From Streptomyces microflavus (GTDB lineage: Bacteria; Actinomycetota; Actinomycetes; Streptomycetales; Streptomycetaceae): 64,000 bases of DNA. Shown in pieces: positions 41,345 through 50,532 of this stretch (positions within the stretch are counted from its first letter, which is position 1; every line of letters starts with the position of its first letter). The notes under the pieces were generated by a model. That model was not told where the DNA came from, did no database searches, and saw only the letters and a list, made by a program, of their open reading frames with translations. Location: NCBI RefSeq assembly GCF_014650075.1, contig NZ_BMUG01000012.1, positions 1 through 64,000 on the forward strand. Reading direction: 5' to 3'. Both the position numbers and the translations under genes were made by a program.

Positions 41345-42556
41345 TTATGCGGTGCACCCCTCCGTGCCCGAGGTGAGCGTCGCGCAGGCCTTGGCGTCGG
41401 CAGCCTTCTTCACCGCGACCATCGGCGTGTACGCCTCCGTGACCGCGACCGCGCCGTTCTGGTCGTCCGCCGCCGCGCCGCCGGTGATCGTCACGGTGTC
41501 GCCGACCCCCGCCTCGGTGAGCCGGGCCCAGGCGGCGGAGCAGACCTCGCTGTACCGGACCTCGACCCGGGCACCGCCGACCTGGGCGGTGGAGACCGTA
41601 CGGGCGTAGTCGCCGCCGCATCCCATCTCGTCGGGGTTCTGGCCGGCGCAGTCGGCGCCCTGGCACTCGACGCCGACGGGCAGTTCGGGGGCGGGCGCCT
41701 CGGTCGAGGGGGCGGGTGTGGGGGTGGCCGCCGGGGGCGGGGTGGCCTTGGCGGGCTCGTCGCCGCTGGGCGCGAGCATCACGGCGCCGACGATGACGAC
41801 CAGGGCTCCGGCCGCGCCGACGGCGAGCATGATCGCCTTGCTGCGGCCGCCGGATGGCCGCCCCTCGGCGCCGCCGCTCCGCTTCGCGTCGGCCCGCCGC
41901 CCGCCCTGCCGCTGCTGCGGGACCGGGGGGACGGTGCCGCGCTGTGCGGGGACGAAGGGGGCGCGTCCGTCGGTGCGGTGGGCATCGGTGCCGTACGCGT
42001 CGTGGGCGTCGGCCCCTTGGCCGCCGCGGCGTTCGCCGTCCGGTCCCTGCCGGTCGGCCCCGTAGCCGTCGGAGCCGTAACCGTCCAGCCCGTGGCCGTC
42101 GGGTCCGTAGCCGTCCGGTCCGGTCGCGGTGGAGCCGCGCGGGGCGGAACCGGCCGCGCTGTGCCGGCCGCCGGCGGCCCGGCCGGGGCCGCCGCTCCTG
42201 CCGCCCGCCGCCGGGTCGCTCGCGCCGAGCGCCTCGCGCGCCTGGGTGATGCGGATGGCCTCGATCGTCATGTCGTGGCGCATCTCGGCCCGGCTCCAGG
42301 CCCGCTCGGCCAGCTCCCACATGGTCGTGAGGTGGTGCTGCGGGGTGCTCGTCACATCGGCGAGGGCCACGACGGCGCGGCGCGGGGGGAGCAGCCGGCC
42401 GTTGAGATACCGCTCCCAGGACGTCTTGCTGAACCCCGTGCGGTCGGCCACCGCGTTGATGTTCAGCCCGCTGCGGTCCACGAGCCTGCGCAGCTGGCTC
42501 GCGAACTCCCTGATCTGCGGGTCGAGTTCTTCGGGCAGTGCCTTCCAACGAGGCAT
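41345..42556 (-). CDS. Membrane-spanning XRE regulator with extracytoplasmic DUF2690-like domain
   Basis: A 403-residue protein. An XRE helix-turn-helix lies at about residues 15-70 (LNINAVADRTGFSKTSWERYL). A long disordered linker includes a tandem G-x-D-G-Y repeat (about 146-173). One transmembrane helix spans about 241-262. The external C-terminal domain has six Cys (298, 303, 313, 339, 391, 401), including VECQGADCAG and MGCGGDYART, typical of DUF2690. The architecture suggests a one-component sensor linking an envelope or extracellular signal to DNA binding. Target genes are unknown. Confidence 0.86.
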   Translation of the reverse strand: MPRWKALPEELDPQIREFASQLRRLVDRSGLNINAVADRTGFSKTSWERYLNGRLLPPRRAVVALADVTSTPQHHLTTMWELAERAWSRAEMRHDMTIEAIRITQAREALGASDPAAGGRSGGPGRAAGGRHSAAGSAPRGSTATGPDGYGPDGHGLDGYGSDGYGADRQGPDGERRGGQGADAHDAYGTDAHRTDGRAPFVPAQRGTVPPVPQQRQGGRRADAKRSGGAEGRPSGGRSKAIMLAVGAAGALVVIVGAVMLAPSGDEPAKATPPPAATPTPAPSTEAPAPELPVGVECQGADCAGQNPDEMGCGGDYARTVSTAQVGGARVEVRYSEVCSAAWARLTEAGVGDTVTITGGAAADDQNGAVAVTEAYTPMVAVKKAADAKACATLTSGTEGCTA

Positions 42557-42999
42557 GGCGTCGTTCCCCCCTTGTCATCCCCCGGTGCATCCCCGGACGT
42601 GCTTCCTGTGCCCCCGCTGCGGCCGGTCCCGCCGGCCGGTGCGTCCCCCGGACCGGTCAGCTGTTCGTCCGTTGCGCCGTGCCAGTCTGCCATCGTTGCG
42701 CGGCGATCACACCGTGCCGGAATGGTCACTTCCGTGCCACAGGCCCCGGGGGAACCTTGTAGCGGCCTTCCGTGTCCATGACGCTTGAGCCGGGACGGGG
42801 CAAGGCCGCTCACTCCGCCGCATCTCGGGGCTGGCACCCCGCAGGCCCCGAACCGTGCCGTCCGTCCCTCCTCGGGGGTGGGGACGGGCGCCCCGGGCGG
42901 GCACCTCCTGACGAGTGCCCGCCCGGGCCCCGGGGCCTGCCGTTCCCACGGACCGGCCGAACCTGACCGCTCTCACGGACCGGCAGGGCCTGGGCCGCT
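42557..42999. other. 443-bp intergenic region
   Basis: No convincing gene was found between the XRE regulator start and the DUF3017 stop. The short open frames on both strands lack ribosome-binding sites and normal codon use. The region holds the hairpin at 42892-42927 and presumably the promoter of the XRE gene on the minus strand. Confidence 0.6.
42892..42927 (-). terminator. 13-bp stem hairpin downstream of the folD-DUF3017 unit
   Basis: CCCGGGCGGGCAC (42892-42904) pairs perfectly with GTGCCCGCCCGGG (42915-42927) around a ten-base loop. It lies 73 bases beyond the DUF3017 stop in the direction of transcription and is its likely terminator. Confidence 0.7.
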
Positions 43000-43608
43000 C
43001 TAACGGATCGTGAAGCGGACCGCGTCCTCCAGGATCGGGACGTCCAGCCACGGCTTCGGCTGCGCGACCAGCGCGAGCAGCACGATGAGGGTGCCCATCA
43101 GCCCGTACGTCACCAGGTCGGTGAAGCGGGACCGCACCGCGAGCATGCCCACCGACGGCACCACCCAGCGCAGCACCGCTCCGGCGATCAGCGCCGCGCC
43201 GATCAGGATGGTGCCGATGCGGAACGCCTCGGCGAACGGGTCCAGGGCCACGATCAGCAGGCCGGCGCCCGCCGTGCAGAGCACGGTGAGCAGGGGCCAC
43301 TGCCGGGCCGGGGCGGGCGCGTCGCCCGGGGCGGCCCGGCCGCCGCCCTCGGGGCGGGCGGTGTCCCGCGTGAAGAGCGGGAACCGCCGGGACCTGCGGG
43401 GCGCCGCCGCCTCACCGCCCGGCTCGGCGGAGGTGGCACCGCTGGCCGGCTCTCCGGCCTCGGACCCGCTCACCGGCCGTCCGGCCTCGGCCCCGCCGTC
43501 CGCCTCCGTGTTCCCGGTCGCCGTGGAGCCGCCCTCCGCGGCGGAATCCGGCCCGTCGGCTTCCCGGCCCGCCGAGGCGGGGTCGGCCGGACTCGTACCA
43601 GCACCCAT
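43000..43608 (-). CDS. DUF3017-domain membrane protein
   Basis: A 202-residue protein. A disordered N-terminal half is rich in Gly, Ala, Ser and Glu. Three transmembrane helices follow: WPLLTVLCTAGAGLLIVALDP, IGTILIGAALIAGAVLRWVV and LVTYGLMGTLIVLLALVAQP. These form the DUF3017 core that is commonly found next to folD in actinobacteria. The ATG follows GGAGGG. It lies 23 bases after folD and is probably co-transcribed. Function unknown. Confidence 0.88.
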   Translation of the reverse strand: MGAGTSPADPASAGREADGPDSAAEGGSTATGNTEADGGAEAGRPVSGSEAGEPASGATSAEPGGEAAAPRRSRRFPLFTRDTARPEGGGRAAPGDAPAPARQWPLLTVLCTAGAGLLIVALDPFAEAFRIGTILIGAALIAGAVLRWVVPSVGMLAVRSRFTDLVTYGLMGTLIVLLALVAQPKPWLDVPILEDAVRFTIR

Positions 43609-43631
43609 GGCGTTCCCTCCGGATCCGGCCG

Positions 43632-44513
43632 TCAGCCCGCGGCAGCCGCGTCGGCGGCCTCGGCCGCGGTCCGCTCGGCCGCCTCGACCACGTTGACCAG
43701 CAGCTGGGCGCGGGTCATCGGGCCGACGCCGCCGGGGTTCGGGGCGACCCAGGCCGCCACCTCGCGGACCCCCGGGTGCACATCGCCGACGATCTTGCCG
43801 TTCTCGTCCCGGCTGACGCCGACGTCGAGCACGGCCGCGCCCGGCTTGACGTCCTCGGGCTTGATCAGGTGCTGCACCCCGGCGGCGGCGACGATGATGT
43901 CGGCCTGGCGCAGGTGCGAAGAGAGGTCCCGGGTGCCGGTGTGGCACTGGGTCACCGTGGCGTTCTCCGACTTGCGGGTCAGCAGCAGCGGGATCGACCG
44001 GCCGATGGTGACACCGCGTCCGACGACCACGACGTGCGCCCCGTCGATCTCCACACCGTGCGCGCGGAGCAGCTGGACGACGCCCTGCGGGGTGCAGGGC
44101 AGCGGGCCGGTCTCGTTGAGGACGAGGCGGCCGAGGCTCATCGGGTGCAGCCCGTCGGCGTCCTTCTCCGGGTCCATCAGCTCCAGGACCCGGTTGGTGT
44201 CGATGCCCTTGGGCAGCGGCAGCTGCACGATGTACCCCGTGCACTCCGGGTCGGCGTTGAGCTCCCGTACAACCTCCTCGATCTCCTCCTGGGTGGCGGT
44301 GTCGGGGAGTTCGCGCTGGATGGAGCCGATGCCGACCTCGGCACAGTCGCGGTGCTTGCCGTTCACGTACCAGCGGCTGCCCGGGTCGTCCCCGACGAGC
44401 AGGGTTCCGAGGCCGGGAGTGATCCCCTGCGCCTTGAGGGCCGCCACACGGACGGTCAGATCGGATTTGATCGCGGCAGCGGTGGCCTTGCCATCGAGAA
44501 TCTGGGCAGTCAT
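43632..44513 (-). CDS. folD: Bifunctional methylenetetrahydrofolate dehydrogenase/cyclohydrolase
   Basis: A 293-residue enzyme of one-carbon metabolism that oxidises 5,10-methylene-THF and hydrolyses the methenyl form to 10-formyl-THF. The catalytic region [17 protein letters not shown] holds the conserved Tyr and Lys. [21 protein letters not shown] (NADP-binding) and the C-terminal [13 protein letters not shown] are family signatures. The product feeds the PurN and PurH formyl-transfer steps encoded nearby at 47-49 kb. The ATG follows GAGGA. Confidence 0.97.
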   Translation of the reverse strand: MTAQILDGKATAAAIKSDLTVRVAALKAQGITPGLGTLLVGDDPGSRWYVNGKHRDCAEVGIGSIQRELPDTATQEEIEEVVRELNADPECTGYIVQLPLPKGIDTNRVLELMDPEKDADGLHPMSLGRLVLNETGPLPCTPQGVVQLLRAHGVEIDGAHVVVVGRGVTIGRSIPLLLTRKSENATVTQCHTGTRDLSSHLRQADIIVAAAGVQHLIKPEDVKPGAAVLDVGVSRDENGKIVGDVHPGVREVAAWVAPNPGGVGPMTRAQLLVNVVEAAERTAAEAADAAAAG

Positions 44514-44732
44514 GGACCCATCCTCGCGGATGACCCCGCCCGCATACCAATTGCCTGTGCCTGGCCTGTGGCCGAGATTGCACTTGCACAACGTCCTCCG
44601 CCCCGGACTGGACAAACGCGGGTCGCGCTTATAACGATGAAGGCCGCGGTTGTACGGGGGGCGGGCCGCTGAACGTCGTCCTTCCTCCGTGTGGCCATCC
44701 GTCCCCACACGCCAGTTGAAGGAACACCCCAT

Positions 44733-45383
44733 ATGAGCTTCGGCGACCCCAACAACCCGTACGGGCAGCAGCCCGGCCAGCCTCCCCAGGGACCGCCGCA
44801 GGGACAGCCCGGTTACGGGTATCCGCAGCAGGCTCCGCAGGGCGTCCCGCAGCAGGGGTACGGCTATCCGCAGCAGCAGCCGGGGTACCCGCAGCAGACT
44901 CCGGGCTATCCGCAGCAGCCCGGCCAGCCCTACGGCGGCGGCTACCCGCAGGGGCAGCCCGGTTACGGCGGAGGTATGCCGGAGCTGGCGCACTGGGGCC
45001 TTCGGGCGGGCGGGCTGATCATCGACGGCCTGATCATCGGCGCCCCGTACCTCCTCTTCGCCGGTATCGGCGGCGCCATGGGGGACGCGGCGGGTGGCTT
45101 CATCGTCCTGATCGGCCTTCTCCTGTTGATCGGCCTCTCCCTCTGGCAGCTGTACCAGGAGGGCACCACCGGCCAGACGATCGGCAAGAAGGCCGTGGGC
45201 ATCCGCGTGCTGCGCGAGGCCGACGGCCGCCCGCTGGGCTTCGGCATGGCCTTCGTGCGCCGCCTGGCCCACTTCCTGGACAGCATCGCCTGCTACATCG
45301 GGTGGCTGTGGCCGCTGTGGGACGAGAAGAAGCAGACGTTCGCGGACAAGGTCTGCTCGTCGGTGGTCATCCGCTCCAAGTGA
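44733..45383 (+). CDS. RDD-family membrane protein with Pro/Gln/Gly/Tyr-rich N-terminus
   Basis: A 216-residue protein. The first ~80 residues are low complexity built from QQPGYPQQ-, YGYPQQ- and GQPGYGG-like units. The RDD domain follows, with Arg in [15 protein letters not shown] and Asp residues in the first helix, a second helix around [32 protein letters not shown], and the final helix region [23 protein letters not shown] proteins are membrane proteins of mostly unknown role, some proposed to be transporters. It is divergent from folD. Confidence 0.9.
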   Translation: MSFGDPNNPYGQQPGQPPQGPPQGQPGYGYPQQAPQGVPQQGYGYPQQQPGYPQQTPGYPQQPGQPYGGGYPQGQPGYGGGMPELAHWGLRAGGLIIDGLIIGAPYLLFAGIGGAMGDAAGGFIVLIGLLLLIGLSLWQLYQEGTTGQTIGKKAVGIRVLREADGRPLGFGMAFVRRLAHFLDSIACYIGWLWPLWDEKKQTFADKVCSSVVIRSK

Positions 45384-45406
45384 CCCGAGCCGCTCGGCGC
45401 TCGCTT

Positions 45407-45441
45407 CGAAGGCCGCACCCGTCCACCGGGTGCGGCCTTCG
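45407..45441. terminator. 15-bp stem hairpin between convergent genes
   Basis: CGAAGGCCGCACCCG (45407-45421) pairs perfectly with CGGGTGCGGCCTTCG (45427-45441) around TCCAC. It lies between the RDD gene and the DUF2079 gene and should work in both directions. Its stem core recurs at 47105-47137. Confidence 0.82.
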
Positions 45442-45464
45442 CGCGTACGGGCCCGGGGCCGGGC

Positions 45465-46994
45465 TCACTCCCCCCGTACGCCCGGGATCCCGGCCGGCTC
45501 CGGCGTCGTACGCTCCATCACCACGAAGCTGCCGCCCCGGTGCTTGAGCTGGTAGCGCGCCTCGGGGTGGAGCTGCTCGGCGTACGCCACCGGGTCCTGG
45601 ATCGGGCGTGACCAGCCGAAGTCCAGGTTGATGGCGACGATGTCCGGGGCGGTGCCCGGCGCGCCCCCGATCCAGTAGACGGTCCGGTCGGAGGTGAGGT
45701 GGGCCATGAGGGTGATGTCCGTCTCGACCCGCGCCCCGGCCGGGATCGCCTTCAGCGCCGCGCGGGCCATGTCGGTGCGCGCGTCGGTGCTGTACGTGTC
45801 CGGGCGCAGCAGGTCGCGCAGCGGCAGGTGCTGGGTCATCGCCACGGCGATCGCGACGGAGACGGGGACGGCGACCTTCGCGTACGAGGCGAGCCAGGGT
45901 CGGTGCGATCCGCGGCTGCGGCGGACGCCGTCGGCCATCGCCAGGAAGAGCACGGGCATCAGGATCGCGCTGTAGTGCCAGACCATGCCCCAGTGGTTGC
46001 TGTCCTGCGAGAGCAGCCGCCAGCCGAGCGTGGGGACGATCAGCAGCGTCAGCGGCGAACGCAGCGCCATGAACGCGGTGATGCCGACCAGGAAGACCAG
46101 CATCTCGATCTTGACGGAGGAGTTCAGGACGCCGAGGAGGGAGTCCACCATCGAGACGTCCTGCTCGCCCTTCTTGTCGATCTTCTGCCAGTAGTCGTAC
46201 GTGCCCGCGCTGCTGGCCGCCGGGATGAGGACCATGAGGGTGACCACGAAGGCGGCCACTCCGAACGCGGCGAGCAGCGCGCCCTGGAGGCGGCGCCCGT
46301 AGACAAAAAGCAGGAAGCCGACGACCGCGACGGTGGCGCCGAGGTCCTCCTTGACCAGGACCAGCGGCAGCGACCAGAGGAGCGCGGCCGTCCACCGCTT
46401 CAGGAGCAGCGCCCGGCAGACGAGGGCGAGCAGCGGGACGGCGAAGGCGATCTCGTGGAAGTCGGCCTTCACCGCCTCCTGGATGCCCCAGGAGAGCCCG
46501 TACGCGACGGTGACGCAGAGCCCTGAGCGGCCGCCGAGGAGCTGCTGGGTGGTCCGGCCGACGACGACCGCGCCCAGCGCGAAGAGCGCGGCCTGGGCGA
46601 AGAGCAGGGCCTCGGCCGAGGGCCAGAGCCAGTACAGCGGGGCCAGCAGCGCGACGATCGGGGAGAAGTGGTCGCCGAGGATCAGATAGCCGGGGCCCTT
46701 GATGTCGACGACCGGGGCCCTGAGGTCCGCGTACGCCCGTACCTCCTGCTCGAAGATCCCGAGGTCCCAGGAGGGCGAGCCGAACCGGCTGTACTGGAGG
46801 TAGGAGTAGAGGAAGTAGAGCCCGCAGAGGATCGCGGCGACGATCACGTACGGGCGCAGGGGCACGCGTTCGGCGGCGGTGGCGGCGTCCGGGGCCGGGG
46901 AACCGTCCGCCGGGCGGGCGTCGGGCCCGGCGCCCTGGGCGGGCAGCCGCCCCGGTCCCGGCCGGTCCGTTCCACTCTTGTTCAGCTCAAGCAC
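45465..46994 (-). CDS. DUF2079-family polytopic membrane protein
   Basis: A 509-residue protein with about ten transmembrane helices after a 45-residue soluble start. The first helix is VIVAAILCGLYFLYSYLQY, followed by the conserved SPSWDLGIFEQEVRAYADL and ILGDHFSPIVALLAPLYW. These are hallmarks of DUF2079, a family related to GT-C glycosyltransferases, with acidic residues (D-x-G-I-F-E) where lipid-sugar enzymes have their catalytic loop. An external C-terminal domain of about 110 residues follows. The acceptor and donor are unknown. It is flanked on both sides by related hairpins. Confidence 0.88.
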   Translation of the reverse strand: MLELNKSGTDRPGPGRLPAQGAGPDARPADGSPAPDAATAAERVPLRPYVIVAAILCGLYFLYSYLQYSRFGSPSWDLGIFEQEVRAYADLRAPVVDIKGPGYLILGDHFSPIVALLAPLYWLWPSAEALLFAQAALFALGAVVVGRTTQQLLGGRSGLCVTVAYGLSWGIQEAVKADFHEIAFAVPLLALVCRALLLKRWTAALLWSLPLVLVKEDLGATVAVVGFLLFVYGRRLQGALLAAFGVAAFVVTLMVLIPAASSAGTYDYWQKIDKKGEQDVSMVDSLLGVLNSSVKIEMLVFLVGITAFMALRSPLTLLIVPTLGWRLLSQDSNHWGMVWHYSAILMPVLFLAMADGVRRSRGSHRPWLASYAKVAVPVSVAIAVAMTQHLPLRDLLRPDTYSTDARTDMARAALKAIPAGARVETDITLMAHLTSDRTVYWIGGAPGTAPDIVAINLDFGWSRPIQDPVAYAEQLHPEARYQLKHRGGSFVVMERTTPEPAGIPGVRGE

Positions 46995-47104
46995 GGTGAC
47001 TGCCCCCGCTAGGGATTCCTGCTGTTCTTCGGATACGGCCGCTCATCGGATACGGCCGTTCATTAGAACAGAGCGGCGAGGAGATTCCGTACGACGGACA
47101 CGGC

Positions 47105-47137
47105 CGTGGCCGCACCCCTTCACCGGGTGCGGCCACG
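47105..47137. terminator. 13-bp stem hairpin downstream of purH
   Basis: CGTGGCCGCACCC (47105-47117) pairs with GGGTGCGGCCACG (47125-47137). It lies 17 bases beyond the purH stop on the minus strand and is the likely purNH terminator. It shares the GGCCGCACCC stem core with 45407-45441. Confidence 0.78.
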
Positions 47138-47154
47138 GGTCGTACGGGTGCCGG

Positions 47155-48708
47155 TCAGTGGAAGAAGTGGCGCGTCCCGGTGAAGTACATGGTGACGCCC
47201 GCCTTCTTCGCGGCCTCGATGACCAGCTCGTCGCGGACCGAGCCGCCGGGCTGGGCGACCGCCTTGATGCCGGCGGCGGTGAGGATCTCCAGGCCGTCGG
47301 GGAACGGGAAGAAGGCGTCGGACGCGGCGTACGAACCGGCCGCACGCTCCTCGCCCGCCCGCTCGACGGCGAGCTTCGCGGAGTCGACCCGGTTGACCTG
47401 GCCCATGCCGACGCCGACCGATGCGCCGTCCTTGGCGAGCAGGATCGCGTTGGACTTGACCGCGCGGGACGCCTTCCAGGCGAAGGCCAGCTCCTTCAGC
47501 TCCGCCTCGGAGAGCGCGTCGCCGGTGGCGAGCGTCCAGTTGGCCGGGTCGTCGCCCTCGGCCTGGAGGCGGTCGGTGACCTGGAGCAGCGCCCCGCCGT
47601 CGATGGCCTTGACCTCGACCGTGGTGGCCGGGGCGCCGGGGGCGCGCAGCACGCGGATGTTCTTCTTGCGGGCGAGCACCTCGACCGCGCCGTCCTCGTA
47701 GGCCGGGGCGACGATGACCTCGGTGAAGATCTCCGCGACCTGCTCGGCCAGCTCGACCGTCACCGGGCGGTTGACGGCGATGACCCCGCCGAACGCCGAG
47801 AGCGGGTCGCAGGCGTGGGCCTTGCGGTGCGCCTCGGCGACATCGTCGGCGATCGCGATGCCGCACGGGTTGGCGTGCTTGATGATCGCGACGCACGGCT
47901 CGGCGTGGTCGTACGCGGCCCGGCGCGCGGCGTCGGTGTCCGTGTAGTTGTTGTACGACATCTCCTTGCCGTGCAGCTGCTCCGCCTCGGCCAGACCGCC
48001 GGTGCCCGAGGTGTAGAGGGCGGCGGGCTGGTGCGGGTTCTCGCCGTAGCGCAGGACGTTCTTACGGGTGAGGGCGTCGCCCACGAACTCCGGGAGGCCC
48101 GAGTCGTCGGCGGGCGCGTAGCCGTCCACGAACCAGGAGGCCACGGCCACGTCGTAGGCGGCGGTGTGCTGGAACGCCTCGGCGGCCAGCCGCTTGCGGG
48201 CGGTGAGGTCGAAGCCGCCCGCCTTCACTGCCGCGAGGACGTCCCCGTACCGCTCTGGGCTGGTCACCACGGCGACCGAGGGGTGGTTCTTGGCGGCGGC
48301 GCGGACCATGGAGGGGCCGCCGATGTCGATCTGCTCGACGCACTCGTCGTCGGAGGCGCCGGATGCGACGGTCTCCTTGAACGGGTAGAGGTTCACGACC
48401 ACCAGGTCGAAGGGCTCGACCCCGAGCTCGGCGAGCTGCTCGCGGTGGGCGTCCAGGCGGAGGTCGGCGAGGATGCCGGCGTGGACGCGGGGGTGCAGCG
48501 TCTTGACGCGGCCGTCCAGGCACTCGGGGAAGCCGGTGAGCTCCTCGACCTTGGTGACCGGTACTCCGGCGGCGGCGATCCTCCCGGCGGTGGAGCCGGT
48601 GGAGACGAGCTCGACGCCCGCCTCGTGCAGACCGCGGGCGAGGTCTTCGAGCCCCGTCTTGTCGTAGACACTGACCAGGGCGCGGCGGATGGGCTTATTC
48701 ACCGACAT
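47155..48708 (-). CDS. purH: Bifunctional AICAR formyltransferase/IMP cyclohydrolase
   Basis: A 517-residue enzyme for the last two steps of IMP synthesis. The N-terminal IMP cyclohydrolase domain begins [20 protein letters not shown] and includes [13 protein letters not shown]. The C-terminal AICAR transformylase domain contains [11 protein letters not shown], the catalytic-site KHANPCG and the final [14 protein letters not shown]. The ATG at 48708 gives the normal family length. It overlaps the purN 3' end by 14 bases, so the two are coupled. Confidence 0.97.
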   Translation of the reverse strand: MSVNKPIRRALVSVYDKTGLEDLARGLHEAGVELVSTGSTAGRIAAAGVPVTKVEELTGFPECLDGRVKTLHPRVHAGILADLRLDAHREQLAELGVEPFDLVVVNLYPFKETVASGASDDECVEQIDIGGPSMVRAAAKNHPSVAVVTSPERYGDVLAAVKAGGFDLTARKRLAAEAFQHTAAYDVAVASWFVDGYAPADDSGLPEFVGDALTRKNVLRYGENPHQPAALYTSGTGGLAEAEQLHGKEMSYNNYTDTDAARRAAYDHAEPCVAIIKHANPCGIAIADDVAEAHRKAHACDPLSAFGGVIAVNRPVTVELAEQVAEIFTEVIVAPAYEDGAVEVLARKKNIRVLRAPGAPATTVEVKAIDGGALLQVTDRLQAEGDDPANWTLATGDALSEAELKELAFAWKASRAVKSNAILLAKDGASVGVGMGQVNRVDSAKLAVERAGEERAAGSYAASDAFFPFPDGLEILTAAGIKAVAQPGGSVRDELVIEAAKKAGVTMYFTGTRHFFH

Positions 48709-49351
48709 GACCGAGATGAACCTTTCGTCCCTCAATGCGATGACCGTCACGGGCGATCCGCCCCACGGCCTCGACGAGCAGTGTGCGCTCGACTTCCTTG
48801 ATGCGTTCATGAAGGGCGGCTTCGCCCTCCGGGGTGTCCTCCTCGGTCACCTCGACCACGCCCTGCGCGATGATCGGACCGGTGTCGACACCGTCGTCGA
48901 CGAAGTGGACGGTGCAGCCCGTGACCTTGACGCCGTACGCGAGTGCGTCACGCACTCCGTGGGCGCCGGGGAAGCTGGGCAGCAGGGCGGGATGGGTGTT
49001 GACGGTCCGGCCACCGAAGGCGGCGAGGAACGCGGGGCCCACGATCTTCATGAAACCGGCGGAGACGACGAGGTCGGGGCGGTGCTCGGCCACGGCCGCG
49101 GTGAGCGCCGCGTCCCACTCCGCACGCGTCGCGTGGTCCTTGAGCCTGCACACGAACGTGGGGATCGAGGCCCGCTCGGCGCGCTCCGCCCCGCCGGTGC
49201 CTTCGCGATCCGCGCCGACGGCGACGATCTGCGCCCCGTAGGCCGCCGGGTCGTCGCCGATGGCGTCGAGCAGGGCCTGGAGGTTCGTACCGGATCCGGA
49301 GACCAGCACGACCAGCCGGGCGGGAGGGGCGGAGGGGGGCGGGGAGGCCAC
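48695..49351 (-). CDS. purN: Phosphoribosylglycinamide formyltransferase
   Basis: A 218-residue enzyme transferring formyl from 10-formyl-THF to GAR in purine synthesis. The substrate loop is [16 protein letters not shown]. Catalytic Asn-x-His lies in [15 protein letters not shown] and Asp in [11 protein letters not shown]. The start is a GTG. It is the first gene of purN-purH, with a plausible promoter at 49439-49466. Confidence 0.97.
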   Translation of the reverse strand: MASPPPSAPPARLVVLVSGSGTNLQALLDAIGDDPAAYGAQIVAVGADREGTGGAERAERASIPTFVCRLKDHATRAEWDAALTAAVAEHRPDLVVSAGFMKIVGPAFLAAFGGRTVNTHPALLPSFPGAHGVRDALAYGVKVTGCTVHFVDDGVDTGPIIAQGVVEVTEEDTPEGEAALHERIKEVERTLLVEAVGRIARDGHRIEGRKVHLGHVGE

Positions 49352-49438
49352 GTCTGGGCCCTTTCTCGCGTGGTGACACAGGTGCGGGGAAGCTCTTTGT
49401 AGGGTCGTACGAAAGAATCGCTTCGCCCGATACGGGGA

Positions 49439-49466
49439 ACCCTACGAACGGGCCGACCGTCAGCAA
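49439..49466 (-). promoter_or_regulatory. Predicted promoter of purN-purH
   Basis: On the minus strand TTGCTG (complement of 49461-49466) and TAGGGT (complement of 49439-49444) are spaced 16 bases apart, about 90 bases before the purN start. This resembles a Streptomyces housekeeping promoter. No purine riboswitch fold was recognised in the leader. Confidence 0.45.
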
Positions 49467-49602
49467 CGATACCGGCACACCCGGCGGCCCCCACGGGACG
49501 GGGGCGGGACCGGGAGGTAGCGTCAGGGGACAGCGAACCGTCCACCGGGCGGACGAACCGTCCTTCGGACGGACATGACGAGATGGGGAAGACGTTCACC
49601 AC

Positions 49603-50532
49603 ATGCCGGACCGACGCCGTCGCACCGCCTTCCGCCTCCCGTTGCCCGCGCGGGCCGCTCTGCTGACGCGGGAACGCCAGTCCTCTTCGCCGGACTCCTC
49701 CTCGGGTTCCTCGCCCGCCACCGGCCCCTCCGGTTCCTCCGGTTCTTCGGGTGCCACCGGTTCCCCCTCGTCGCCGGAGGCTCCCGCGAAGCCGGCCGAC
49801 GACAATCCGTTCGCCCCGCCGCCGGCCGACCGGCCCGACCAGCCGTGGCAGCCGCGCCACCCCTCGGGCTCGTCCGCCTCCGGTTCCGGATCCGGTGGGG
49901 ACGGGGACGGGGACGAGGGTTCCGGTGGCCGCCCGTCCTGGGGCAGCCAGTGGAGCAACAAGCAGCCCGGCCGGGGTGGCGGCGGCTTCGGCGGCCGCTC
50001 CGGCCAGAACGGCCCGGGCGGCAAGGGCGGACCCGACGGCGGCCCCGGCGGGATGCGCTGGGACCCGACCGACCCCGTCCAGCGGCGCGCCCGTTATGCG
50101 CTGCTCGGCGGAATCTGGTCCGTCTTCTTCGCGCTCTTCGACTTCACGGAGATCGCCCTGCTGCTGGGCGCGCTCTCCGTGTACTGGGCCGTCAGCTCGC
50201 TGCGCGCCCAGCCCAAGAGCCCGGCCGCGACGGACCGTACGACCGTCGGCGCCGTCACCGGCGCCGAAGCTCCGCCCCCGGGTGACGGGGGCGGACCGCC
50301 CGTGGCCACCACGCCCCAGTCCACCGACCGCCGCCCCCAGACCACGGCGGCGATCAGCGGTCTGGTGACCGCCCTGCTGGCCCTGATCATCGTGATCACG
50401 ACGTACACGGTGCAGCTCGTCTACCGCGACTACTACACCTGCGTGAACGACGCCCTGACCAAGACCGGCGCGGTGGCCTGCAACGACCAGCTGCCGAAGC
50501 CGCTGGAACCGCTCTTCGGCGTCAAGGAGTAG
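49603..50532 (+). CDS. Membrane protein with long disordered N-terminus, function unknown
   Basis: A 309-residue protein. The first ~145 residues are low-complexity Ser/Gly/Pro/Asp sequence. Then comes [21 protein letters not shown] and two or three transmembrane helices ([32 protein letters not shown] and [20 protein letters not shown]). The short C-terminal external tail contains two Cys (YYTCVND and VACND). The family is conserved in Streptomyces near purN as far as I recall, without known function. Its stop region overlaps the end of the convergent DUF6350 gene by 11 bases. Confidence 0.82.
   Translation: MPDRRRRTAFRLPLPARAALLTRERQSSSPDSSSGSSPATGPSGSSGSSGATGSPSSPEAPAKPADDNPFAPPPADRPDQPWQPRHPSGSSASGSGSGGDGDGDEGSGGRPSWGSQWSNKQPGRGGGGFGGRSGQNGPGGKGGPDGGPGGMRWDPTDPVQRRARYALLGGIWSVFFALFDFTEIALLLGALSVYWAVSSLRAQPKSPAATDRTTVGAVTGAEAPPPGDGGGPPVATTPQSTDRRPQTTAAISGLVTALLALIIVITTYTVQLVYRDYYTCVNDALTKTGAVACNDQLPKPLEPLFGVKE

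Noticed and set aside
42463-42837. Small minus-strand open frame upstream of the XRE regulator
   Set aside because: It overlaps the XRE gene in another frame, lacks a ribosome-binding site and has no recognisable features.
44570-44640. Folate or other riboswitch between folD and the RDD gene
   Set aside because: Only a short TTGCAC direct repeat is visible. No conserved riboswitch core was recognised.
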